Translations under genes and position numbers: made by a program | The notes under the pieces: model-generated | The model's input: only the letters and a program-made list of their open reading frames with translations | Told to the model about the DNA's origin: nothing | The model's database searches: none | In this document: in pieces, positions 1 to 6,570 of the stretch | Numbering within the stretch: the first letter of the stretch is position 1 | Layout: each line of letters opens with the position of its first letter | Assembly: GCA_002403995.1 (NCBI GenBank) | Contig: DHIV01000066.1 | Span: 1-13,071 of the forward strand | Direction of reading: 5' to 3' | DNA: 13,071 bases | Source of the DNA: Gallionella sp. UBA4737 | GTDB taxonomy: Bacteria; Pseudomonadota; Gammaproteobacteria; Burkholderiales; Gallionellaceae

Positions 1-2
1 AT

Positions 3-242
3 CTGCCCGAGATGCAGATGAAAACTCAACCCGGAAAACAAACGATGGTCGCCTCGGCTACAAGCAAGATTGCTGACTTCCAGCATGAAGGGGAAACCTA
101 TAATTTGACAACTGGGGATTATATACGAATGCCCCGGACGGAGACAACGCTTAATACCGGCCCAGAATCGCCAAGTCCCTCTGCCAATAAGTGTCAATCT
201 GTTCGACATAACCAGCCTGCGTGTGTCGTGTTGGGGCTTTAG
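3..242 (+). pseudogene. Unresolved frame cut by left edge, faint cupin-like segment
   Basis: The frame is open from the window edge to a TAG at 240-242, so it may be the 3' end of a gene starting outside the window. Residues from about 20 codons in (GETYNLTTGDYIRMP) resemble the late strands of a ChrR-type cupin domain, where a glycine turn is followed by an R-x-P strand. The rest, rich in Ser, Pro and Asn, resembles no domain I know, and the expected metal-binding histidines are not visible. The last codons run into the GGGGC/GCCCC hairpin, as if a real coding end had been lost. It could be a decayed cupin C-terminus, a frameshifted gene end, or a chance frame. I do not assign a function. 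Confidence 0.2.
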
Positions 243-246
243 CCCC
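233..246. repeat. Short perfect hairpin GGGGC-TTTA-GCCCC
   Basis: Perfect 5-bp inverted repeat (233-237 and 242-246) around a four-base loop. No T-run follows on either strand, so it is not a convincing factor-independent terminator. Such GC-rich mini-palindromes are often parts of dispersed intergenic repeats. Confidence 0.4.
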
Positions 247-573
247 TTACAACCACGGCATACCTTTTGCTGGGCATACCTGGCTGGTGTCTTTTGGCAG
301 CATGGTCGAATGGCTATAAACCATAACCAATCACTTGGCAGCTTGCTGCCTTAGTGAGATGGCTAGTTGTTTCATCAATGACTTGTCCAGCGTCTTTCGG
401 GTGCCCGTCCAAAAGTTTTTCGGATGCTGAGCTAGTCAGATGGCAGGCAGCTCCGCCAGTAGTTACCTCAGGCTCGGGACAGCCCTGCAGGTGCGCAAGC
501 AGATAATCCCGCCACGCCATGCTAAAACCCTGTTGCAGGACTTTTAATGAATCCTCCGGATACTGACTAGGGT
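247..573. other. Intergenic stretch before fabI, no convincing gene
   Basis: About 330 bases without a supported gene. Visible structure: an imperfect hairpin at 331-357 (outer arms TCACT/AGTGA, inner arms GGCAG/CTGCC around CTTG) and an imperfect direct repeat TAGTnAGATGGC at 352-363 and 433-444. A - strand frame ends at 314 and could start at an ATG at 520 after an AGGG. It would code for 68 residues, but nothing in it resembles a known protein. The stretch may be eroded coding sequence or a fabI leader region. Confidence 0.4.
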
Positions 574-579
574 TATAAT
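574..579 (+). promoter_or_regulatory. Probable -10 box of the fabI promoter
   Basis: A perfect TATAAT lies at 574-579, about 40 bases before the fabI ATG. This puts the transcript start near 586 with a leader of about 30 nt. The hexamers at the right distance upstream (around 550-557) match TTGACA poorly, and no TGn extension is present, so the -35 element is weak or activator-dependent. Confidence 0.5.
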
Positions 580-617
580 GACCATACTTTATGACCAACC
601 TTTTGCAGAGGAACAAT

Positions 618-1406
618 ATGGGATTTCTGGCCAACAAGCGCTTTTTGATTACCGGCATGATCAGCACCCGCTCGATTGCATACGGAATCGCGCAAGCCAT
701 GCACCGCGAAGGCGCGGAACTGGCCTTTACCTATCAGGGCGAACGGGTACGTGATCGCGTGCTGGATCTAGTCAAGGAATTTGACAGCAAGCTGATATTC
801 CAGTGCGATGTCGGAAGCGATGACGACATAAACCAAGTATTTGCGGACTTGAACAAACATTGGGATGGCCTTGATGGTTTTGTGCATGCGATCGGCTTTG
901 CTCCCCGCGAGGCGCTGGACGGAGAATTCCTGGATGGTTTCAGCCGCGAGGCATTTCGCATCGCACACGACATCAGCGCCTACAGCTTTCCGGCCATGGC
1001 CAAGGCTGCCCTGCCGATGATGGAGGGCCGCAAGGCATCCCTGCTGACTCTGACCTATCTCGGTGCAGTTCGCACCATGCCTCATTACAACGTGATGGGC
1101 CTGGCCAAGGCCAGCCTGGAGGCCAGCGTGCGCTATCTGGCAATGCAACTGGGGCGCCAGGGTATTCGTGTCAATGGTATTTCCGCTGGCCCGATCAAGA
1201 CTCTGGCAGCATCAGGCATCGGCGATTTCAGCAAACTGCTGAGCTACAATGCGAAGCACGCGCCGCTCAAACGCAACGTCAGCATCGAGGAAGTGGGCAA
1301 TGCTGCCGCCTTCCTGTGCAGCGATCTGGCCAGCGGTATCACCGGTGAAATCACTTACGTGGACGGCGGATTCAACACCACTGCATTGGGCACAACCGAG
1401 GCATAG
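618..1406 (+). CDS. fabI: Enoyl-[acyl-carrier-protein] reductase (NADH), FabI
   Basis: Catalyses the last reduction of each cycle of type II fatty acid synthesis in the cytosol, turning trans-2-enoyl-ACP into acyl-ACP with NADH. The 262-residue product equals the E. coli FabI length and follows it closely throughout. It is a short-chain dehydrogenase fold: the cofactor loop is ITGMISTRSIA (11-21), Asp64-Val65 contact adenine, and Gly93 sits in AIGFAP at the diazaborine/triclosan site. The active-site pair is Tyr147 (TYLGA) and Tyr157 (HYNVMG), with Lys164 in GLAKAS. The SAGPIKTLAASGI segment forms the mobile substrate loop. I chose the ATG at 618 because GAGGAA lies four bases before it and the protein then starts MGFL as in the family; the frame is open upstream to 591. 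It stands alone, with its own -10 box and terminator. Confidence 0.97.
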   Translation: MGFLANKRFLITGMISTRSIAYGIAQAMHREGAELAFTYQGERVRDRVLDLVKEFDSKLIFQCDVGSDDDINQVFADLNKHWDGLDGFVHAIGFAPREALDGEFLDGFSREAFRIAHDISAYSFPAMAKAALPMMEGRKASLLTLTYLGAVRTMPHYNVMGLAKASLEASVRYLAMQLGRQGIRVNGISAGPIKTLAASGIGDFSKLLSYNAKHAPLKRNVSIEEVGNAAAFLCSDLASGITGEITYVDGGFNTTALGTTEA

Positions 1407-1427
1407 TCCGGGCTCCACCACCAAAAG

Positions 1428-1459
1428 AAAAACGCCACCTGAGAGTGGCGTTTTTTATT
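1428..1459. terminator. Bidirectional factor-independent terminator between fabI and ppiD
   Basis: The stem CGCCAC (1433-1438) pairs with GTGGCG (1445-1450) around CTGAGA. It is flanked by an A-run on the left and six Ts on the right, so a hairpin plus U-tract forms in both directions. It lies 22 bases after the fabI stop and about 30 bases after the ppiD stop, and so serves the two convergent genes. Confidence 0.92.
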
Positions 1460-1491
1460 GGGTAACGATAAAAAAATCAGGGCTGCGCTAT

Positions 1492-3384
1492 CTAATTCTT
1501 CGGCGCCGCCTCGGGCAAGTTCACCTTGATCGTTGCTTGTTGCCTGGCATCAGCCAGATAAGCATGGGCCAATTCCTCACCGGTCAGTTGCCGCAATTGC
1601 TGCGCGTAACGCGCGGTCTTGGCATCAGTGACAGCCTCCCCTTCTTTGACGTCATCGATACGAACCAGCACGAAACCGTTTTGCGGCTGTGCAGCACCGA
1701 CAAACTGCGGTAGCTTGGCTGTATTCGCCTGGAATATCTGCCGCACCAATCCTATATCAAGAGAGCCGTGTTTAGCACGAGTAATGTTCTGGACGGCGCC
1801 CCAGCTTAAAGTCGGTTTGCCCCCTCCCTGCAGCTGCTCCAGCATGGCCCTGCCCTGCTTTACAGCCAGCTCCAGCGCTTGTTGACGCAATAATGTTTGG
1901 CGGATCGATTCCTGCACTTCGTTAAATGGACGCACAGAAGCCGGTTTGTACTCCAGTATGCGCGCAGCAACCAGCACGTTCGGGGCTACCTCGATCGCTG
2001 CCGTGTTGCGTTTGTTCTTCACGACTTCGTCATTAAAGATCGTCTGCAACATTTTTGCTGTCCAAAGCCCGCCTTCCGGCGTCCCTTTGACCAACCATCC
2101 GCTCCGCTCGATCTTGGCGCCAACCTGATCGGCCGCCGGTTTCAACGAATCGCTTTGCTCATAAACAGTGTTACTGAATTTCTCCGCCATTTCGGCGAAC
2201 ATGTCGGCAGCCTTTTGCTGGCGCAGCTTGTTGAAGATACCTTCACGCGCTTCATCGAACGGCAGAGCTCTGGATGGCTTGACTGCAACCAGCCTGATGA
2301 TGTGATAACCAAAATCCGACTTGACCAGCCCGCTTATTTCACCAATCTTCAAAGCAAAAACAGCATCGTCGAACGGCTTGACCATCATGCCCCTGCCAAA
2401 AAACCCGAGATCGCCGCCATTTGCGGCAGAGCCCGGATCCTGGGAGTTTTTCCTGGCCAATTCGGCAAATTTGGCCGGATTTTGCCTGACTTCCTGCAGC
2501 AACTGCTCGGCCTTGGCTTCGGCCGCATCCTGTTCAGCTTGTGTTGCGGTTGCGCTCACAGAAATCAGGATGTGCGCTGCACGGCGTTGCTCCGGCGTGC
2601 CAAAATCATTCTGATGCTCTTCGTAATACTTGCGCACGTCTTCCTTGCTCACCTCGATTTTGGAAAGCAAATCATCCGCCGAGAATTTCGCGTATTCTAC
2701 TTTGGCCTGTTCCTGAACTTGAAACTCGCTTTGGTTTTGTTCGTAATATTTTTTCAGCTCGGCATCTTCCACTTTTGCCTGCGACATAAACGGCTGAAAT
2801 GATATGGTTGACACATGCACCGCCCGTTGCTGTTCATTCAAACGAATGACAGTGTCCGCAACACTGTTTGCAGCAAATCCATTCTGCGCATAAGCATCCT
2901 GCATTTGTTGCCCGATCAACTCGTCACGCACGCGCGCTTCAAACGTCAATGGCGTCATGCCCTGGTTCGCCAGCACGGCTTCGTAACGCTTCTTGTCAAA
3001 CTTCCCGTCATCCTGAAAAGCCCCGATGCCGGCAACCACTTGCGCCACCTGTTCATCGGGAACAACCAATCTTGCCGCTCTGGCACGCTCAACCAGCAAG
3101 CGCTGGGAAATCAGATTGTCCAGCACCGCATGCTTCATCTCGGGAGTGTCGAACATCGCCGCATCATAATTAGAACCCAGCTGCTGACGCATCCTGTCTT
3201 GTTGCTGACGAAGTGAATTTTCAAGCTCCTGCTGGGTGATTTTTAAACCACTTACCGTAGCGACAACGTCTGCAGAATTTCCGGCCTTGTCATATGAGCT
3301 CACACCCCATAATGCAAATGGCAATATGATGAGCGCCAGAAATACCTGTAACAGCTTTTTGTGTTGGTGCACGAAATCAAACAT
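1492..3384 (-). CDS. ppiD: Periplasmic folding chaperone / parvulin-type peptidyl-prolyl isomerase, PpiD-like
   Basis: Inner-membrane-anchored helper for proteins leaving the Sec translocon. It has 630 residues against about 623 for E. coli PpiD, with the same plan. A short cytosolic N-terminus is followed by one membrane helix (about 13-28, LQVFLALIILPFALWG). A SurA-like helical chaperone region follows (about 35-260), then a parvulin domain (about 265-370) and a C-terminal chaperone lobe. The parvulin domain keeps HILIS (271), SQDPGSAANGGDLGFFG and DFGYHII (358-363), including both conserved histidines. E. coli PpiD's parvulin domain is reported inactive, so this copy may be a more canonical isomerase. 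The ATG at 3384 gives the proper membrane anchor and has AGGATGG upstream; the frame extends to 3450 but would overrun the tRNA terminator. It follows hupB and two tRNAs in the conserved lon-hupB-ppiD order. No separate promoter is clear in the 36 bases available, so read-through of the terminator may feed it. Confidence 0.93.
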   Translation of the reverse strand: MFDFVHQHKKLLQVFLALIILPFALWGVSSYDKAGNSADVVATVSGLKITQQELENSLRQQQDRMRQQLGSNYDAAMFDTPEMKHAVLDNLISQRLLVERARAARLVVPDEQVAQVVAGIGAFQDDGKFDKKRYEAVLANQGMTPLTFEARVRDELIGQQMQDAYAQNGFAANSVADTVIRLNEQQRAVHVSTISFQPFMSQAKVEDAELKKYYEQNQSEFQVQEQAKVEYAKFSADDLLSKIEVSKEDVRKYYEEHQNDFGTPEQRRAAHILISVSATATQAEQDAAEAKAEQLLQEVRQNPAKFAELARKNSQDPGSAANGGDLGFFGRGMMVKPFDDAVFALKIGEISGLVKSDFGYHIIRLVAVKPSRALPFDEAREGIFNKLRQQKAADMFAEMAEKFSNTVYEQSDSLKPAADQVGAKIERSGWLVKGTPEGGLWTAKMLQTIFNDEVVKNKRNTAAIEVAPNVLVAARILEYKPASVRPFNEVQESIRQTLLRQQALELAVKQGRAMLEQLQGGGKPTLSWGAVQNITRAKHGSLDIGLVRQIFQANTAKLPQFVGAAQPQNGFVLVRIDDVKEGEAVTDAKTARYAQQLRQLTGEELAHAYLADARQQATIKVNLPEAAPKN

Positions 3385-3422
3385 AGCAATGCCATCCTGC
3401 TTCTGGTTTAATTGAAACGATG

Positions 3423-3447
3423 AAAAAAGGCGAACTTGCGTTCGCCT
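3423..3447 (-). terminator. Factor-independent terminator after tRNA-Asp
   Basis: Read on the - strand, AGGCGAAC pairs with GTTCGCCT around a four-base loop (3428-3447) and is followed directly by six Ts (3428-3423). It starts six bases after the tRNA-Asp CCA end and precedes the ppiD start by about 40 bases. It should end the hupB/tRNA transcript and partly insulate ppiD. Confidence 0.9.
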
Positions 3448-3452
3448 CAATT

Positions 3453-3529
3453 TGGCGGAGTGGACGGGACTCGAACCCGCGACCCCCGGCGTGACAGGCC
3501 GGTATTCTAACCAACTGAACTACCACTCC
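3453..3529 (-). tRNA. tRNA-Asp (anticodon GUC)
   Basis: A 77-base cloverleaf on the - strand. The acceptor arms GGAGTGG and CCACTCC pair perfectly, the D arm has AGTTGGTTAG, the anticodon loop is CTGTCAC with GUC at the tip, and the T arm has GGTTCGAGTCC. The discriminator G and an encoded CCA are present. It lies 11 bases after tRNA-Val, so the two are surely co-transcribed. Confidence 0.97.
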
Positions 3530-3540
3530 AAAAAACTCTG

Positions 3541-3616
3541 TGGTGGGTGCTGACGGGGTCGAACCGCCGACATTCGCCTTGTAAGGGCGACGCTCTACCA
3601 ACTGAGCTAAGCACCC
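3541..3616 (-). tRNA. tRNA-Val (anticodon UAC)
   Basis: A 76-base cloverleaf on the - strand. Acceptor GGGTGCT pairs with AGCACCC, the D arm has GCTCAGTTGGTAGAGC, the anticodon stem-loop CGCCCTTACAAGGCG carries UAC, and the T arm has GGTTCGACCCC. CCA is encoded. It begins only 11 bases after the hupB stop, with no room for its own promoter, which implies processing from a hupB transcript. Confidence 0.97.
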
Positions 3617-3627
3617 TAGAAAGTCGA

Positions 3628-3900
3628 TTAGTTTACTGCATCCTTCAGCCCTTTGCCAGCGCTAAACTTAGGAACCTTTGCTGCCTTGATCTTGATTGTC
3701 GCACCGGTGCGAGGATTGCGGCCATTACGTGCAGCACGTTTGCCGACTTTGAAAGTGCCGAAACCAACCAGACTCACTGTATCGCCTTTCTTCAGTGCCT
3801 TCTTGATGGTGTCTACAGTCGAATCCAGCGCGCGAGCTGCTGCTGCCTTAGAGATTTCAGCGGATTTTGCAATTGCATCAACCAAATCAGATTTATTCAC
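3628..3900 (-). CDS. hupB: DNA-binding protein HU-beta
   Basis: Small basic nucleoid protein that binds and bends DNA as a dimer and compacts the chromosome. At 90 residues it has the exact family length. The N-terminal helical dimer half (MNKSDLVDAIA, 1-45) is followed by the beta arm, which includes GFGTFKVGKRAARNGRNP (46-64), the HU/IHF signature. The arm ends in a basic C-terminal helix. HU rather than IHF is favoured by the NKSDLVDAIA start and the KVPKFSAGKGLKDAV ending. The start codon is GTG (3900-3898), supported by AGGGGA five bases upstream and by family alignment; no in-frame ATG is nearby. It lies between lon and ppiD as in E. coli, where HU is a Lon substrate. It has its own sigma-70 promoter about 50 bases upstream and runs on into two tRNA genes without a visible terminator. 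Confidence 0.97.
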   Translation of the reverse strand: MNKSDLVDAIAKSAEISKAAAARALDSTVDTIKKALKKGDTVSLVGFGTFKVGKRAARNGRNPRTGATIKIKAAKVPKFSAGKGLKDAVN

Positions 3901-3951
3901 GTAAGTCCCCTTTGCGAGTGGTTAAGAAAACAGGAAAATCCCTGCAAAGCC

Positions 3952-3981
3952 TTTATATCAAGGCTACTCAGCTTTGGTCAA
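3952..3981 (-). promoter_or_regulatory. Sigma-70 promoter of hupB
   Basis: On the - strand a TTGACC -35 box (3981-3976) and a TATAAA -10 box (3957-3952) are separated by 18 bases. The predicted start is near 3945, giving a leader of about 45 nt before the GTG codon. Each hexamer matches consensus at five of six positions. Confidence 0.75.
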
Positions 3982-4042
3982 GCGATTACTAAAATATTTT
4001 TTATCTTGCATTGCCATAATCAAGCTGTTAGGAATTTAGCGC

Positions 4043-6469
4043 CTAATGCTTGGTCACTGCAGCTGAATCGGGCCGCCCCGCATCCCCCGCCAAGGCAACA
4101 ACAGCAACCTTTTCAGTGACTTCAGCAAGCGGTTCCGGTTTGCGTTCGAGGGCCATTTCCAGAACTTGATCTATCCACTTGACCGGATGAATATCCAGTT
4201 TGTTTTTTATGTTGTCGGGAATTTCGGCAAGATCCTTGGTGTTTTCTTCGGGTATCAGCACCACTTTGATACCGCCTCGTTGCGCCGCCAGCAGCTTTTC
4301 CTTCAGGCCGCCAATCGGCAACACTTCACCACGCAGGGTGATCTCACCGGTCATCGCCACATCGGCACGCACTGGTATTCCCGTCAGCGCCGACACCATC
4401 GCCGTGCACATACCCACCCCGGCACTCGGCCCATCCTTTGGAATCGCACCTTCCGGCAAGTGGATATGCAGATCGGTCTTCTGATAGAACTCGTCATCGA
4501 TTCCCAATCGCTTGGCGCGGCTGCGCACCACACTCAGCGCGGCCTGGATAGACTCTTGCATCACTTCGCCAAGCTTGCCGGTGGTTGTTATCTTGCCTTT
4601 GCCCGGCAACACAGCGGCTTCGATCGTGAGCAACTCGCCGCCAACTTCCGTCCACGCCAAACCTGTCACTTGCCCGACTTGATTATGTTTCTCGGCAACA
4701 CCATACGAATAACGGCGCACACCAAGATACTTGTCGAGATTGCGCGAATTGATGGTCACCTTGGTATTGCGATCCTTCAGCAACAGTGCCTTGACCACCT
4801 TGCGGCAAATCTTCGAGATTTCACGCTCCAAACCGCGTACCCCGGCTTCGCGCACGTAATAGCGCACGATGTCGCGCAATGCACTCTCGGAAATGCTGAT
4901 CTCTTCCGGTTTGAGGCCATTGTTCTTGACCACCTTCGGCACCAGATAGCGTGTGGCGATGTTGATCTTTTCGTCTTCCATATAGCTGGAAACATGAATG
5001 ATCTCCATACGATCCATCAGCGCATCGGGGATATTCAGCGTGTTCGCCGTTGCCACGAACATCACTTCCGACAGGTCATATTCGACCTCGACATAATGGT
5101 CGACAAACGTGCTGTTCTGCTCGGGATCAAGCACTTCAAGCAACGCGGAAGACGGATCGCCGCGCATATCCATGCCCATCTTGTCCACTTCGTCCAGCAG
5201 GAACAGAGGGTTCTTCACCGCGACTTTGCTCATGTTCTGCAAAATCTTGCCCGGCATGGAACCGATATAGGTGCGGCGATGGCCTCGAATCTCGGATTCA
5301 TCGCGCACGCCGCCCAGCGACATGCGCACGAATTTACGATTGGTGGCACGCGCTATCGACTGCCCCAGCGAGGTCTTGCCCACACCCGGCGGACCGACCA
5401 GACACAGGATGGGGGCCTTCATCTTGTCCATGCGTTGTTGCACTGCCAGGTACTCAAGAATGCGTTCCTTGACCTTGTCCAGTCCGTAGTGGTCTTCTTC
5501 CAGCACCACTTCGGCCTTTTTCAGGTCGGCACTGATCTTGGTCTTTTTCTTCCACGGCAACCCCATCAGCACATCGATGTAGTTGCGCACCACGGTGGCT
5601 TCGGCTGACATAGGCGACATCAAGCGCAACTTCTTCAGCTCAGCCTCGGCCTTGTTGCGTGCCTCTTTCGGCATGTGCGCGGCCTTGATCTTCTTCTCTA
5701 TCTCGTCAAAGTCGGCGCCTTCCTCGCCGTCGCCCAGTTCTTTCTGGATCGCCTTGACCTGCTCGTTCAGGTAATACTCGCGCTGGCTCTTTTCCATCTG
5801 GCGCCTGACACGGCCACGGATGCGCTTCTCGACCTGGAGAATGTCGATCTCGCCTTCCAGCAGTCCCAGCAAATGCTCCAGACGTTTGCGCACGCCGAAG
5901 ATTTCGAGCACTTCCTGTTTCTGTTCCAGCTTGAGCGGCAGATGGGCGGCAATGGTATCGGCCAGGCGGCCGGCATCATCGATGCCGGCCAGCGAGGTCA
6001 GTATTTCCGGCGGGATCTTTTTGTTAAGCTTCACGTACTGGTCGAACTGCGCGATCAGCACACGGCGCATCGCCTCGGATTCGCTGTCCGTGCCATCCTC
6101 GGCGGGGACAATTTGCACCTCGGCATCAAAATGCGACTTGGCGTCATACACGCGCAGCACATTGGCGCGCTGCGTGCCTTCGACCAGCACCTTCACGGTG
6201 CCGTCAGGCAATTTCAACATCTGCAGGATATTGGCCATGCTGCCGATGGCATAGAGATCATCCGTGCCCGGATCATCTTTGGTCGCAGACCTTTGCGCCA
6301 CCAGCGCGATGCTCTTGCCGGCCTCCATCGCCGTCTCAAGTGCCTTGATGGACTTGGATCGGCCGACGAACAGCGGAATCACCATATGCGGGAAAACCAC
6401 GACATCGCGCAAAGGCAGCAACGGGTACAAGTTGTTTGAAATAGTGCTCGGAATATCTTGTTCTAACAT
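4043..6469 (-). CDS. lon: ATP-dependent protease Lon (LonA)
   Basis: Cytosolic homohexameric AAA+ serine protease that unfolds and degrades misfolded and short-lived regulatory proteins. The 808 residues hold all LonA parts in order. The N-terminal substrate-binding LON domain (about 15-205) is followed by a helical/coiled-coil linker (205-310). The AAA+ module has Walker A GPPGVGKT (359-366) and Walker B FLLDEVDK (423-430). The C-terminal peptidase domain has Ser682 in PKDGPSAG and Lys725 in GGLKEKLLAA as the catalytic dyad. It is about 24 residues longer than the E. coli protein, mostly a low-complexity Ala/Val/Glu tail after 775. The ATG at 6469 is preceded by AAGG at six bases; an ATG at 6514 in frame lies upstream of the -10 box and is not used in this model. 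It follows clpX with a 100-base gap that contains a heat-shock promoter, so it can be expressed alone. Confidence 0.98.
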   Translation of the reverse strand: MLEQDIPSTISNNLYPLLPLRDVVVFPHMVIPLFVGRSKSIKALETAMEAGKSIALVAQRSATKDDPGTDDLYAIGSMANILQMLKLPDGTVKVLVEGTQRANVLRVYDAKSHFDAEVQIVPAEDGTDSESEAMRRVLIAQFDQYVKLNKKIPPEILTSLAGIDDAGRLADTIAAHLPLKLEQKQEVLEIFGVRKRLEHLLGLLEGEIDILQVEKRIRGRVRRQMEKSQREYYLNEQVKAIQKELGDGEEGADFDEIEKKIKAAHMPKEARNKAEAELKKLRLMSPMSAEATVVRNYIDVLMGLPWKKKTKISADLKKAEVVLEEDHYGLDKVKERILEYLAVQQRMDKMKAPILCLVGPPGVGKTSLGQSIARATNRKFVRMSLGGVRDESEIRGHRRTYIGSMPGKILQNMSKVAVKNPLFLLDEVDKMGMDMRGDPSSALLEVLDPEQNSTFVDHYVEVEYDLSEVMFVATANTLNIPDALMDRMEIIHVSSYMEDEKINIATRYLVPKVVKNNGLKPEEISISESALRDIVRYYVREAGVRGLEREISKICRKVVKALLLKDRNTKVTINSRNLDKYLGVRRYSYGVAEKHNQVGQVTGLAWTEVGGELLTIEAAVLPGKGKITTTGKLGEVMQESIQAALSVVRSRAKRLGIDDEFYQKTDLHIHLPEGAIPKDGPSAGVGMCTAMVSALTGIPVRADVAMTGEITLRGEVLPIGGLKEKLLAAQRGGIKVVLIPEENTKDLAEIPDNIKNKLDIHPVKWIDQVLEMALERKPEPLAEVTEKVAVVALAGDAGRPDSAAVTKH

Positions 6470-6497
6470 GGCGAACCTTTTAATTGAATTGAAGGTT

Positions 6498-6525
6498 AGA
6501 TGGGGATGGCTCAATACAATTCAAG
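6498..6525 (-). promoter_or_regulatory. Sigma-32 (RpoH) heat-shock promoter of lon
   Basis: On the - strand CTTGAA (6525-6520), a 14-base spacer and CCCCATCT (6505-6498) match the RpoH consensus (CTTGAA, 13-15 bases, CCCCATnT) at every position. The predicted start is near 6491, about 20 nt before the lon ATG. It lies in the clpX-lon gap, as expected for the classic heat-shock control of lon. Confidence 0.85.
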
Positions 6526-6570
6526 CCGCCCTCCATCGGGACAAGATAAAAGAACGGGCGGAAGGCCGGT

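Noticed and set aside
233..246. GGGGC/GCCCC hairpin as terminator of the left-edge frame
   Set aside because: The stem is short, lacks a T-run and overlaps the stop codon.
314..700. - strand frame overlapping the start of fabI
   Set aside because: Its 5' half is antisense to fabI and its promoter. The possible short version from 520 has only a weak AGGG site and no known relative, so it is mentioned only as an observation.
1897..2802. + strand frame of 301 codons opposite ppiD
   Set aside because: Antisense shadow of ppiD, with composition rich in Arg, Phe and His and no domain.
4166..5608. Long + strand open frame of 480 codons opposite lon
   Set aside because: It mirrors lon, whose motifs are complete; the predicted product is His-rich and has no domain pattern, as expected from an antisense frame of GC-rich code.
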